From Sphingomonas abietis (GTDB lineage: Bacteria > Pseudomonadota > Alphaproteobacteria > Sphingomonadales > Sphingomonadaceae), in contig NZ_CP115174.1 in the NCBI RefSeq assembly GCF_027625475.1, positions 2,949,001 to 3,013,000 of the forward strand: a DNA stretch of 64,000 nucleotides, given 5' to 3'. Below the pieces are notes generated by a model. That model had not been told where the DNA came from. It made no database searches and saw nothing but the letters and a program-made list of their open reading frames with translations. Position 1 is the stretch's first letter, and each line of letters begins with the position of its first letter. Below, piece after piece: positions 37,994 through 47,011 of the stretch. The translations under genes and the position numbers were made by a program.

Positions 37994-39448
37994 ATGCCCC
38001 ACACGCTCCACGCCCCCCGCGCCCGCGCCGCCGCCATGGCGAAGCGCATGACCGATGCCGCGCGCGCGTTCCCCCTCGCCTGCCGGATGCCCGCGGCGGT
38101 GCGGTGGCGGCCTTTCCTCGTCGGCGGCTCGGTGCTGGTATCATGGTCCGCCACCGCCTCCGCGTCCGTCGCGGAGACGGTCGCGACCAACCCGCCGGGC
38201 ATCGATGACGCCACTCCGCCCGCGGCCGTGCCCCCGGCCGACCGCCAGCCGGCCCGGTTCGACATCCGCTCGGCGCGCAAGCGGCTGGAGGACGACGGCT
38301 TCAAGTTCCAGCTCAACTATACCAGCGAGGTTGCCGGCAACCTCACGGGCGGCGCGCACCGCGACACGACCGAGGCGGGCCAGTTCGTCTTCGGCGCCAC
38401 CGTCGACACCGACAAGGCGTTCGGCTGGAAGGGCGGCACGTTCCAGTTCACGATCTCGCGCCGGCGCGGCGTCAATCTGAGCGACAAGGCCGGCCTGGAC
38501 ACGCTGTTCGCACCCCAAGAGGTCTATGGACGCGGCAGCACCTTCCGGCTGACCGAATTCTACCTGCGCCAGAATTTCGGCATCGTCGACGTCGAAGCGG
38601 GCCGCCTCACGATGAGCGAGCTGTTCGGCACATTGCCCTGCGAGTTCGAGAACCTGTCCTTTTGCGGCAATCAGCCGGGCGATATGGTCGGCGACTATTG
38701 GTATAATTATCCGATCGGCCAATGGGGTGCCTGGGCCAAGATCCATCCCGGATCGGTGTATCTGGCCGTCGGCGCCTATGCCTATAATCCGAACGACCTG
38801 AAGCGGGGCATCGCGCTCAGCCACGGCGGCACACAGGGCGTCACCACGCCCGTCGAGTTCGGATGGACGCCCCGGCTCGGGCCGAGCGGCCTGCCGGGTC
38901 TCTACCGGATCGGCGCCTGGTACAGCACCGCCCATGGCGACGACGTTCTGGACGGCGAGGACGGTCGGCCGATCGGGATCAGCGGCCTGCCTGCCGAGCG
39001 CCGGTCGGGCCGCTACGGGGGATATGTGCTGCTGACCCAGCAGTTGACCGGCCGTTTCACCATAGATGCGAACGGCACGGCGCACACCACGCAGGGCCTC
39101 AAGATCCAGGCGAACTTCACGCAGATGGATCGGCGGACGGCGCGGCTCAACAGCCAGCTCGCATTATGGACGACCTTCGTCGGCCCCATCAAGGCGCGAC
39201 CGCTGGACGAGATCGGCTTCGCCATCGGCCGCAACGGGCTCAACCGCCGCGCGACCGAGGAGACCGCGCTGGAGACCCCGGGGACGAAGCGGCCCAGGGC
39301 CGAATATCCGATGGAGCTCTTCTATGCGGTGCGGCTCGCGCCCTGGCTCTCGGTCAGCCCCAACGTCCAGTATATCGTCGATCCCGGTGGCTATGAGCAG
39401 GCCAGGAACGTCGCCGTCCTCGGCCTCAAGACCGGCCTGAGCCTCTAA
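37994..39448 (+). CDS. oprB: OprB-family carbohydrate-selective porin
   Basis: 484 residues: a long N-terminal leader with a signal peptide (FLVGGSVLVSWSATASA), then an OprB barrel with FKFQLNYTSEVAGNLTGG, GRLTMSELFGTLPCEFENLSFCG and terminal PNVQYIVDPGGYEQARNVAVLGLKTGLSL (read as two segments). ATG 37994 follows AGGAAAGG by eight bases; ATGs at 38036 and 38048 are alternatives. OprB porins bind and pass glucose and related sugars. Two cysteines in the barrel could form a loop disulfide. It lies downstream of gcd in the same direction. Confidence 0.88.
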   Translation: MPHTLHAPRARAAAMAKRMTDAARAFPLACRMPAAVRWRPFLVGGSVLVSWSATASASVAETVATNPPGIDDATPPAAVPPADRQPARFDIRSARKRLEDDGFKFQLNYTSEVAGNLTGGAHRDTTEAGQFVFGATVDTDKAFGWKGGTFQFTISRRRGVNLSDKAGLDTLFAPQEVYGRGSTFRLTEFYLRQNFGIVDVEAGRLTMSELFGTLPCEFENLSFCGNQPGDMVGDYWYNYPIGQWGAWAKIHPGSVYLAVGAYAYNPNDLKRGIALSHGGTQGVTTPVEFGWTPRLGPSGLPGLYRIGAWYSTAHGDDVLDGEDGRPIGISGLPAERRSGRYGGYVLLTQQLTGRFTIDANGTAHTTQGLKIQANFTQMDRRTARLNSQLALWTTFVGPIKARPLDEIGFAIGRNGLNRRATEETALETPGTKRPRAEYPMELFYAVRLAPWLSVSPNVQYIVDPGGYEQARNVAVLGLKTGLSL

Positions 39449-39494
39449 GGCGCCCCCTTGCGGGGCAGCGTGCGCGGATCGGTGGTCGATCCGC

Positions 39495-40700
39495 TCACGA
39501 TCCCGACGCGGCAGGCGCGATCGACGCGCGGCCGAACCACGTCAGCAGCAGGCCGATCAGCGCCAGCACGCCCCCGGCGACCGGTATCGCCGCATAGCCC
39601 ATGCCGAGGCTGAGCGTGACGCCGCCCACCGCCGCGCCCAGCGCATTGCCGAGATTGAAGGCGCCGATGTTGAGCGACGAGGCGAGGCCCGGCGCGCCGG
39701 ACGCCGCCTGCATGACGCGCGTCTGCACGGACGGCACGAAGGCGAAGGCGACGACGCCCCAGAGCAGCAGGCCGATCGCCGCGCCGATCGTCGATGCGAG
39801 CAGCAGCGGCAGCACGAACATCACGATCGCCAGCGCGGCGAGGACGATCTTGGTCGCGCCATCCAGCGACCAGTCGGACAGCCGGCCGCCGAGGCTGGCG
39901 CCGATGGTGAAGCCGATCCCGATCAGCGCGAGGGCCAGCGTCTCGAACCCGTCCGACGCCTTGGTGATGGCGCTGAGCGCGGGGGCGACATAGGTGTAGA
40001 CGGTGAACATCGCGCCGGCGCCCATCACGGTCGTCCCCATGGCGAGCAGGACGGCGGGCTGGGTCATCACCTTGAGTTCGGCGCGGACGTCGGGTGCCCC
40101 GGCCGGGGCGATGGGCGGCAACGCCCGCCACAAGGCGGCGATGGCGACGAGGCCGATCGCCGCCGTCCCGGCGAAGGCGGCGCGCCAGCCGACATGCTGA
40201 CCGAGCCAGGTCGCGGCGGGAACGCCGCCGATATTGGCGATCGTCAGCCCCATGAACATCGTCGCCACCGCGCGCGAGCGCTTCTCCTTCGACACCACGC
40301 TTGCGGCGACGAGAGAGCCGAGCCCGAAAAACGCCCCGTGGCTGAGACTGGTGACGAGACGCGCCAGCAGCAGCGTGACATAATCGGGCGAGAGCGCCGA
40401 CAGCAGGTTTCCCAGCGCGAAGATGGCCATCAGCAGCATCAGCGCCGTGCGCCGGCCGAAGCGGGCGAAGGCCAGCGTCATCACCGGCGCGCCGACCATG
40501 ACGCCCACCGCATAGACGCTGACCAGCGCCCCCGCGGACGGGATCGACACGTCGACGCCCTTGGCGATGACCGGCAGCAGGCCCATCGGCGCGAATTCGG
40601 TCGTGCCGATGCCGAAGGCGCCGATCGCCAGCGCCAGCAATGGCCCCTTGGAGCGACCATCCGATCGCTCGTCCGTTTTCTCCGGCGAGGTGGTGCTCAT
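39495..40700 (-). CDS. MFS exporter, AraJ/DHA1 type
   Basis: 401 residues and 12 helices. Helix 1 reads LALAIGAFGIGTTEFAPMGLLPVIA, the AraJ-family hallmark, with GRRTALMLLMAIFALGNLLSAL after helix 2. ATG 40700 has AGGGA six bases upstream. It is a relative of the transporter at 19064. It lies 109 bases downstream of the broken aldo/keto reductase, with a hairpin between them. Substrate unknown (sugars or drugs in relatives). Confidence 0.87.
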   Translation of the reverse strand: MSTTSPEKTDERSDGRSKGPLLALAIGAFGIGTTEFAPMGLLPVIAKGVDVSIPSAGALVSVYAVGVMVGAPVMTLAFARFGRRTALMLLMAIFALGNLLSALSPDYVTLLLARLVTSLSHGAFFGLGSLVAASVVSKEKRSRAVATMFMGLTIANIGGVPAATWLGQHVGWRAAFAGTAAIGLVAIAALWRALPPIAPAGAPDVRAELKVMTQPAVLLAMGTTVMGAGAMFTVYTYVAPALSAITKASDGFETLALALIGIGFTIGASLGGRLSDWSLDGATKIVLAALAIVMFVLPLLLASTIGAAIGLLLWGVVAFAFVPSVQTRVMQAASGAPGLASSLNIGAFNLGNALGAAVGGVTLSLGMGYAAIPVAGGVLALIGLLLTWFGRASIAPAASGS

Positions 40701-40774
40701 GCGTGTCCCTTGTCGTGTCCGTGGTGTCCGTGGCGTCGCATCATTCCCCCTTCGCTTTCCTGAAATCGGCAAGG

Positions 40775-40805
40775 CGGCCCGCCAAGGACGAGCCTCGGCG
40801 GGCCG
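40775..40805 (-). terminator. Hairpin after the aldo/keto reductase
   Basis: CGGCCCGCC (40775-40783) pairs with GGCGGGCCG (40797-40805) around 13 bases, immediately after the reductase stop on the minus strand. No T-run, so termination would be weak. Confidence 0.4.
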
Positions 40806-40809
40806 TCCG

Positions 40810-41883
40810 TCACGTGCGCGCTTTCATCACGCGCGCGCTCTCGACGAGGAACGGCGCCTCCGCCGGATCGATGCGGTCCATCGCCGCGGTGATGCGGTGC
40901 CAGTAGGGATAGCGCGGCGCCTGCGCCGAGACGGTCTCGATCCGGTGCTTCTGCGTGTTGGTCAGCACGAGGTCGAGCGCGGCGAGATTGTCGCGGACAT
41001 GATCCTCGCTCTTGACGCCGACGATGAGCGAGGTGACGCCGGGGCGGTCCTTGAGCCAGGCCAGGCAGACCTGCGCCGCCGACACGCCATGCTCCTGACC
41101 GATCGCGACCAGAACGTCGATGATGTCATAGGCGCGTTCCATGTCGTGGACATAGGGCTCGGGCCAGGAGTCCTCGGACTGGCGGGAGTCGCTCGGGATC
41201 GGCTGGCCGCGCCGGACGTCGCCGGCGAGGAGCCCCTCGCCGAGCGGCCCCCACACCAGCGTCCCGACATTCTGGTCGATCGCGACGGGGAGGATCTCAT
41301 ATTCCGCGTCGCGGTTTTCGGGCGTGTAGTTGATCTGTTGCGCGATCGGCCGCGCCAGCCCCAGAGCGTCCGCCGCGCCGAGCGTCTTCATCATCTGCCA
41401 GCCGGTATAATTGGAGGTGCCGGCATAACAGATCTTGCCCGAGCGGATGAGTTCGGTGAGCGCCTCGAGCGTTTCCTCGATCGGGGTCACGCCGTCCCAA
41501 TTATGCATCTGGTAGAGGTCGATATAGTCGGTTCCGAGCCGCTTCAGGCTCGCCTCGCAGGCGCGGATGAGATTGTAGCGCGACGCGCCGCTCTCATTGG
41601 GGCCGTCCGCCGACGGGCTGCGCGCTTTCGAGGCGAGGATGATATCCTTGCGCTTGACGCCCAGCGCCTTGCCCAGCACGATCTCGGCTTCGCCGTCGGC
41701 ATAGATGTTGGCGGTGTCGACGATGTTGACGCCTGCCTCGAAAGCGATGTCGAGCAACCGGCGGGCATCGTCCGGCTACAGATCGCCCAGGAATTTCTTG
41801 TCGGCGCCATTGCCGAAGGTGATGGTGCCCACCGTGAGTTCGGAGACGAGCAATCCGGAATGGCCTAGAGGGCGGTAACGCAT
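40810..41883 (-). pseudogene. Aldo/keto reductase interrupted by one in-frame amber codon
   Basis: The frame from ATG 41883 (AAGGA six bases upstream) begins MRYRPLGHSGLLVSELTVGT, the standard AKR N-terminus, but meets TAG at 41776-41778 as codon 36. The same frame resumes at once with PDDARRLLDIAFEAGVNIVDTANIY and continues without break through the AKR catalytic Asp/Tyr and Lys regions to the stop at 40810. Joined, the product would be about 357 residues, normal for the family. A TTG at 41757 could restart translation but would drop the first strand. So the gene is either a fresh nonsense allele, an amber read through by suppression, or a sequencing error. NADPH-dependent carbonyl reduction would be its role. 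Confidence 0.8.
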
Positions 41884-42061
41884 AATCGTCCTTTCGTCTG
41901 ATCCGTCTGTCGGTTCCCGATCCTTGAAAGGCCGGGCGGTGGCGGGCGACACGGGTCGCCACGCCCGACCGGCGCAGATCGCTTCGCCGGTCGACCGATC
42001 AGTCCGGTCGATCGAGCGCCTGCCCGGTCCTGCGACAGTCAATGCCTCGATCGTCCATTCG

Positions 42062-42077
42062 TTGCATATATATGCAA
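42062..42077. promoter_or_regulatory. Perfect 16-base palindrome upstream of the aldo/keto reductase
   Basis: TTGCATATATATGCAA is a perfect palindrome 179 bases upstream of the reductase start and 66 bases beyond the cytochrome stop. It resembles the site at 34076-34090 (TTGCATATGTATGCA). Likely an operator for the reductase-MFS unit. Confidence 0.5.
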
Positions 42078-42142
42078 AAACAGTCCGATCAGGGCAAGTC
42101 CCGGACAGGGGGCATCCGATTCCGGCGCGGAAGCCCTTTCGA

Positions 42143-43564
42143 TCAGCCTGTAGAGACGTGACGCCGGGCCGACCGGCGACGGATCATCCGACGCACGGCC
42201 AGAAACAGAAGCACGGCGATCAGCGCGATGGCGATATAGGCCAGCAGCGCCGCCCTGGCGAAGAGCCAGTTGGTCGGCGTCTTGCCGGCGATCACCTGGG
42301 CGACGTCGGCTTCGGTGACGTCGCTCCGGTCGATATTGCCGAAATGGCTCCTCACATAATTGGCGACCGCCGCGATCTGGGCCGGCGTCATCGATGCGGC
42401 GAAACCGGGCATCGCGGCATGGCCCGAGGGCGTCTGGATCTGGATGCCATGATAGATCGTCAGGATCAGGTTGTTGGGCTTGTAGGAGCGCGCGGTGTCG
42501 CTTTGGACCAGCGACGGGAAGGCCCCGTCCGAAGAGCCGCCGCCATCCTGGCCGTGACAACTCGCGCAGCCGCCCTGATACAGCACCGCGCCGTCGGTTA
42601 CGGCCGCGAAATCGGGCTTCTTGACACCAGCCAGCGCCGCCGCCTCGATCTGCGCGACATCGGTCGGCTTGGCGGCGCCGACCGGACTACGCGCCGGCTT
42701 GCCATCCACCGGCGGCAGCTTGCGCAGATAGGCGATCATCGCATCCAGATCGGAATCGGGGAGCTGGCTGAAGCTGCGCTCGACCGCCAGCCCCATATCG
42801 CCGCCCGCGACATGATTGCGGACATGGCCGGTCTTGAGGAACGTCCTGAGATCCGCGTCGCTCCAATCGCCGATGCCCTCCGGCGACGGGGTGATATTCG
42901 GCGCGATCCACGTGCCGACGAAACCGCCCGCCATGTGCTGGCTTCCGATCTCCCCCATCAGCAGCCCGCGTGGCGTGTGGCAGGTCGAACAATGCGCCAG
43001 CGTTTCGACCAGATAGCGGCCTCGCTTCTCCGCGTCGGTTTGCACCGGCACCGCGCCCGCGACCTTGCCGACATGGAGGTTGAACAGGTTCCAGGCGACC
43101 ATCGCCGGGCGCCAGAAGGGAAACGGCAGGTGGGTGGCCGGCACCGTCTTGGGCTGCGGCGCGACCGCGAGATGATAATAAGCGTAGAGCGCCTTCACGT
43201 CGTCGTCGCTCAGCCCCGTGAACGACGGATAGGGCATTGCCGGGTAGAGCCAGCCCTTGTCCGGCGACCGGCCCTTGCGCAGCGCATCGGCGAACTGCGG
43301 CTCGGTCCATCGGCCGATCCCGTTCGTCGTGTCGGGGGTGATGTTGCTGGCGTAGATCGCGCCCATCGGGCTCTGAATGGCGAGGCCGCCCGCCCCGGAC
43401 GGCCCGTGGCAGGCGGAGCAGTCACCGGCGACCGCGAGGGCATGACCGCGCTCGATGAGGCTCCGGTCCGCTGCGCTGCGGTCCTGCGCGCCGGCAAGCG
43501 TCGGCACCCCCGACAGCAAGACGGCCGAGACGACGGCCAGCATGGCTTTGAGGCGTGTCATCAT
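42143..43564 (-). CDS. Membrane-anchored triheme cytochrome c, dehydrogenase subunit
   Basis: 473 residues: signal peptide (LAVVSAVLLSGVPTLAGAQ), three CxxCH heme sites (CSACH, CSTCH, CASCH) each with a distal Met motif, and a single C-terminal membrane helix (AALLAYIAIALIAVLLFLAV) with an Arg-rich tail. This is the electron-transfer subunit of three-part acetic-acid-bacteria-type FAD or PQQ dehydrogenases; it passes electrons to ubiquinone. ATG 43564 (or 43561) overlaps the flavoprotein stop by TGATG, with GGAGG just upstream. Confidence 0.9.
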   Translation of the reverse strand: MMTRLKAMLAVVSAVLLSGVPTLAGAQDRSAADRSLIERGHALAVAGDCSACHGPSGAGGLAIQSPMGAIYASNITPDTTNGIGRWTEPQFADALRKGRSPDKGWLYPAMPYPSFTGLSDDDVKALYAYYHLAVAPQPKTVPATHLPFPFWRPAMVAWNLFNLHVGKVAGAVPVQTDAEKRGRYLVETLAHCSTCHTPRGLLMGEIGSQHMAGGFVGTWIAPNITPSPEGIGDWSDADLRTFLKTGHVRNHVAGGDMGLAVERSFSQLPDSDLDAMIAYLRKLPPVDGKPARSPVGAAKPTDVAQIEAAALAGVKKPDFAAVTDGAVLYQGGCASCHGQDGGGSSDGAFPSLVQSDTARSYKPNNLILTIYHGIQIQTPSGHAAMPGFAASMTPAQIAAVANYVRSHFGNIDRSDVTEADVAQVIAGKTPTNWLFARAALLAYIAIALIAVLLFLAVRRMIRRRSARRHVSTG

Positions 43565-45156
43565 CAGACCTCCCCGGCGATATGACGGCCCGCCCGGATC
43601 GCCAGGGCGATACCCGTCAGGGTTGGATTGACGCAGGAGGCCGACGGGAAGACACCCGTGGTGACGAGGAAGAGATTGTCATGATCGTGGCTGCGCAGAT
43701 CGGCATCGACGATCGACGTGTCCGGATCGTCCCCCATGATCGTCGTCCCCATGATGTGATGCTGCACCGTCCACTGGCCGGGAACCTGCCTGGGCGTACC
43801 GCCCATCGCCTGGACCCAATTGGCATAGTCCGCGATCGTCCGCGGCAGGGCGGCCTTCGCATAATCCGGAATCCGGTAGCGAAGCCTGAGGCCGGGCAGC
43901 CCCAGCCGGTCCTTCCAGCCCGGATTGAGCGCGATCCCATTGTCGGGAACGGGAAGATCCTCGAGCAGGATCTGGATATTGATCACCTGCGACGCGCGAC
44001 GACGCAGCTCCTCGTCGAATGCCGCGCCGACGAGCCTGCCCTCCTTGAGAATGTCGGCGGCGACGTCGGCGACCGGGCTGCTGTTGACGAACTGGTAGAA
44101 ACCGCCGGCGGTCTCGCCGCGATCTTTCATCAGCCGGCGTTGCACCATCGCGCCATGGACGGCCTGACCGCGACCGGTCCAGACCGGCTCGTCGGCGAAG
44201 AAGCTCATGTTCAGGCTGGGATGGATCATCATGTTGCGCCCGAGCAGGCCGGTGCGGCCGGCGAGGCCGTTCATCATCAGCAGCTTGGGTGTTTCGAAGC
44301 CATGGCCGGCGATCACATAGCGGCGGGCGGTCAGCGTCGACCGAACCCCCGTCGGGCTTTGATAGGAGATGGAGGTGATCCGGCCTCGGCCATCGACGGC
44401 GATTGTGTCGACGATCGCATCGTGGCGCAGCTGCGCGCCCGCCTTGACCGCCCGCTCCACCGCCTTCTGCCCGGAATATTTGGCGCCGATCGGGCAGTTC
44501 GGATTGCAGATATTGTTGCCGATGCAGGCCGGCCGCCCGTCATACGGCTCGGTCACGCGGGCGCCCGGCATCTGCTGCGTGATGTAGCCGCGCGCCGCCG
44601 TGCGCATCTGGAACCGCTGGATGAAATAGGGCTTGGCCTCGGGCGGCAGCGGATAGGGTTTCGAGCGCGGCGGATAGGTATGGCCGAGATTGCGCCCGGA
44701 ATCGTCATTCTCGGTCAGGCCCGCGACGCCGATCTGATAGTCGGCAGCGGTGTAGAAGGGTTCGAGCACGTCGTAGCCGAACGGCCAGTCGCGCCCCACC
44801 CCGAAGGTGCTGCGCATCTTCATCTCTTCGGGCAACAGCCGCCAGGCCACGCCGGTCCAGTGGCGTGCGGTGCCGCCGACCGAGCGGATCGTGCCCGGTA
44901 TCGTATCGGCGTCGATGTCGGCACTGACATAGCCCGGCGTCCACGAATTCGGCGCATAGTCCAGGCTGCCGAACGGGTCGCTCAGATTGTCCTTGCGCGG
45001 GCTGACCCGGAAATTTTCGGTCAGCCGCCAATCGGGCGTGTTGGGGCCTGCCTCCAGGATGATCACGGATTTGCCCGCATGGGCGATCTCATAGGCCACC
45101 TGCGCACCCAGCGCACCCGAGCCGACCACCACGACGTCGGCGTCAAAGTCCGGCAT
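43564..45156 (-). CDS. GMC-family FAD-dependent polyol/sugar dehydrogenase, large subunit
   Basis: 530 residues. The Rossmann FAD motif VVVGSGALGAQVAYEIAHAG is at about 9-28; the Cys-rich stretch CIGNNICNPNCPIG near 210 is where related fructose, glucose and gluconate dehydrogenases bind a 3Fe-4S cluster; the C-terminal HHIMGTTIMGDDP and the final NPTLTGIALAIRAG supply the GMC active-site His/Asn region. ATG 45156 has GAGGGG nine bases upstream. With the small and cytochrome subunits it forms a periplasmic membrane-bound dehydrogenase; substrate (sorbitol, fructose, gluconate, glucose) is not decided. Confidence 0.88.
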   Translation of the reverse strand: MPDFDADVVVVGSGALGAQVAYEIAHAGKSVIILEAGPNTPDWRLTENFRVSPRKDNLSDPFGSLDYAPNSWTPGYVSADIDADTIPGTIRSVGGTARHWTGVAWRLLPEEMKMRSTFGVGRDWPFGYDVLEPFYTAADYQIGVAGLTENDDSGRNLGHTYPPRSKPYPLPPEAKPYFIQRFQMRTAARGYITQQMPGARVTEPYDGRPACIGNNICNPNCPIGAKYSGQKAVERAVKAGAQLRHDAIVDTIAVDGRGRITSISYQSPTGVRSTLTARRYVIAGHGFETPKLLMMNGLAGRTGLLGRNMMIHPSLNMSFFADEPVWTGRGQAVHGAMVQRRLMKDRGETAGGFYQFVNSSPVADVAADILKEGRLVGAAFDEELRRRASQVINIQILLEDLPVPDNGIALNPGWKDRLGLPGLRLRYRIPDYAKAALPRTIADYANWVQAMGGTPRQVPGQWTVQHHIMGTTIMGDDPDTSIVDADLRSHDHDNLFLVTTGVFPSASCVNPTLTGIALAIRAGRHIAGEV

Positions 45157-45221
45157 GACGATATCCCCTCGAACGCCCTGAATCGGGCTGGTCGTTCTCC
45201 TGCCGCGCGGCACCGCTCCGC

Positions 45222-45872
45222 TCAGGCCGCATCGGGGCGCGCCTTTCGGGCAGCGTCGACGTCGACATGGCTGGCCTTTACATAGGACAGCCAGGCGGGA
45301 GCGGGATCGAGGATCTCGGCCGCTCGGCCGGGCGGATGGAACGACCATTCGGCGACCCCGGTCGGCATTTCGGGCGCGGTCACGCCGTCGGGGACCGCGC
45401 TCCACCAACCGGCCGATCCCGGCGGAAAGCTCGGCCTCGGGACTTCACGCAGCAGTTTCTGGTAGCTCTGCGCCTCGAGATAGGTCGCAAATTCGGCGTC
45501 GTCCTCGAGAAAGCTGTTGGACGGCGTGCCGAGGTAGCCGACATACCATGGCTTCGCGATCTCGATCGCGAACCGCAGATTGTCGGGATCGAGACGGCCG
45601 AGCGCGCTCGCCCGATCCTCGCCCTGCAACAGCAGGGCGGACAGTTTCTGGAGGCGGCCGGCGAATTGGTGGTCGCGCTTGGCCATGAGGGACTCGACCC
45701 TGTCGGCCACGCCCTGGGTCAGCGCGTCCGTCGCGGTGATGATGCGGCTGACCTGGAGGAAGCTGGTCGCCGCATTCGTCTCCTGCGCCAGAATCGCAGG
45801 GGGCAGGAAGGCGGTGAGCGGCGGCGCGGCCAGAAGGGCGATCAGCGTGCGCCTGTCGACTATCATGTTCAT
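45222..45872 (-). CDS. Small subunit of FAD-dependent polyol/sugar dehydrogenase, Tat-exported
   Basis: 216 residues. The N-terminus VDRRTLIALLAAPPLTAFLPPAILA has a twin-Arg signal; the body (ITATDALTQGVADRVESLMAK, YVGYLGTPSN, SYQKLLREVPRPSFPPG) matches the sorbitol/fructose dehydrogenase small-subunit family, which escorts the leaderless flavoprotein through the Tat pathway. That fits the lack of a signal on the large subunit. ATG 45872 follows GGGAG by six bases. First gene of the three-subunit operon. Confidence 0.85.
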   Translation of the reverse strand: MNMIVDRRTLIALLAAPPLTAFLPPAILAQETNAATSFLQVSRIITATDALTQGVADRVESLMAKRDHQFAGRLQKLSALLLQGEDRASALGRLDPDNLRFAIEIAKPWYVGYLGTPSNSFLEDDAEFATYLEAQSYQKLLREVPRPSFPPGSAGWWSAVPDGVTAPEMPTGVAEWSFHPPGRAAEILDPAPAWLSYVKASHVDVDAARKARPDAA

Positions 45873-46334
45873 CAATGTCTCCCGAGAGCGAGCCCGCAGC
45901 GCCGCGCGCGGCTGGGCCGTGGCCGGATGGCCGGTCGTCGACGCTTCTGTTACGGTCGACGGCTATCGAGAGGGATTGTTAGGGAGACGAGATGGCGAAG
46001 GCGGGAGGCCCCGCAAGTCGCAAAGCCTGTCGCGCGGCCACGAAGAGACTGGCAACGCCATTGAATCGCAACGCCGACATTCGTGGGATCAACCCTGAAC
46101 CGTTCTCATCGTCCTCGTCATGTTTCACGATCATCTCCGCTATTATTATATAATTTTTCGACGCATCTGCCCCTGTCGAGAGGCGGCCGCGCGCGGATCT
46201 TGGAGCGGGCATCGGGCGCGATATCGTGATCGAGCGAACGACGCCTCTGCTCCAAGTCCGACTAACTGACTGTGTTTGATGGGATAGGTAAGGGAATGCC
46301 GATCCGGTAGGGGCGGCGGGCACAACCCTTAAAT
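45873..46334. other. Regulatory gap upstream of the dehydrogenase operon
   Basis: 462 bases with no gene. A conspicuously AT-rich patch at 46138-46158 contains TATAAT on the minus strand, a plausible -10 element for the operon. An IclR-type operator candidate borders the gap at 46335-46351. Confidence 0.45.
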
Positions 46335-46351
46335 GTTCAACATCGATGAAC
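46335..46351. promoter_or_regulatory. IclR-type operator candidate, copy 1
   Basis: GTTCAACATCGATGAAC: arms GTTCA/TGAAC around ACATCGA. It is embedded in a longer stretch (from 46325) that matches 46985-47011 at most positions. It lies just after the HbpS-like gene and upstream of the dehydrogenase operon. Confidence 0.5.
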
Positions 46352-46360
46352 TCGTCGCGC

Positions 46361-46864
46361 CTATCGCAACCCGGCGACACCGGCCTGGGCGACGATCGTG
46401 TCCTGCGAACCGTCTCCCCCGCTGACGCCGATCGCGCCGATCACCCTGCCCGCCTCGATGAGCGGGAAACCGCCTTCGGCCGGGGTCACGCCGAGCGCCA
46501 GCGGGATGGAGTGGCCCCCTTCCAGCAGATCCTGGAATGCCTTGGTCGGCCGGCGGAAATTCGCGGCGGTGACGGCCTTGCCCTCGGCGACCTTGGAGGC
46601 CCCCAGCATCGTCCCGTCCATCTTCTCGATCAGAACGGGTTCGCCCGCCGGGCCGACGACGACGATGGTGTCCTTCCAGCCGCGCCTCTTCGCTTCGGCC
46701 TCCGCGGCCGTGGCCACCGCCTTTGCGGCGTCCAGCGAAATGGATGCGCCATAAGGGATGTCGAACGGAATGGCCGCGGGGACAGACGGCGCCTGCGCGA
46801 AAGCCGCCCCGCCCATCGTCATGGCGAGAGCGGTGATCGTGAGAGACGCGACACGTTTCGACAT
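46361..46864 (-). CDS. GlcG/HbpS-family heme- or cofactor-binding-like protein, exported
   Basis: 167 residues. Sec signal ending AAFAQ, then the GlcG/HbpS fold: ISLDAAKAVATAAEAEAKRRGW, VLIEKMDGTMLGASKVAEGKAVTA, GGFPLIEAGRVIGAIGVSGG. Family members are extracellular heme-binding sensors (HbpS) or proteins of unclear role in glycolate and diol dehydrogenase loci (GlcG, PduO-like). ATG 46864 has AAGGA eight bases upstream. It is divergent from iclR and upstream of the dehydrogenase operon on the same strand, with a matching operator candidate on each side. Confidence 0.82.
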   Translation of the reverse strand: MSKRVASLTITALAMTMGGAAFAQAPSVPAAIPFDIPYGASISLDAAKAVATAAEAEAKRRGWKDTIVVVGPAGEPVLIEKMDGTMLGASKVAEGKAVTAANFRRPTKAFQDLLEGGHSIPLALGVTPAEGGFPLIEAGRVIGAIGVSGGDGSQDTIVAQAGVAGLR

Positions 46865-46994
46865 GCGGTATTCCTTAGATGATTGATGAGCCGCGGATCG
46901 ATCCGGAAGCATGGACGATCCGCCGGCTACGACGCTCGACAGTCTATGGCGTCGAGGGCGAGGTCGGTAGCGCCTTGGAAACAAACCCTAAAAA

Positions 46995-47011
46995 GTTCAA
47001 CATCGCTGGAC
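46995..47011. promoter_or_regulatory. IclR-type operator candidate, copy 2
   Basis: GTTCAACATCGCTGGAC, 15 of 17 bases identical to copy 1, placed 131 bases upstream of the HbpS-like start and 208 bases before iclR. Divergent placement fits control of both genes. The rest of 46865-47218 shows no gene. Confidence 0.5.

Noticed and set aside
35417..38011. Long minus-strand open frame opposite gcd
   Set aside because: Arg/Gly/His-rich shadow of the quinoprotein gene with no domain or ribosome site.
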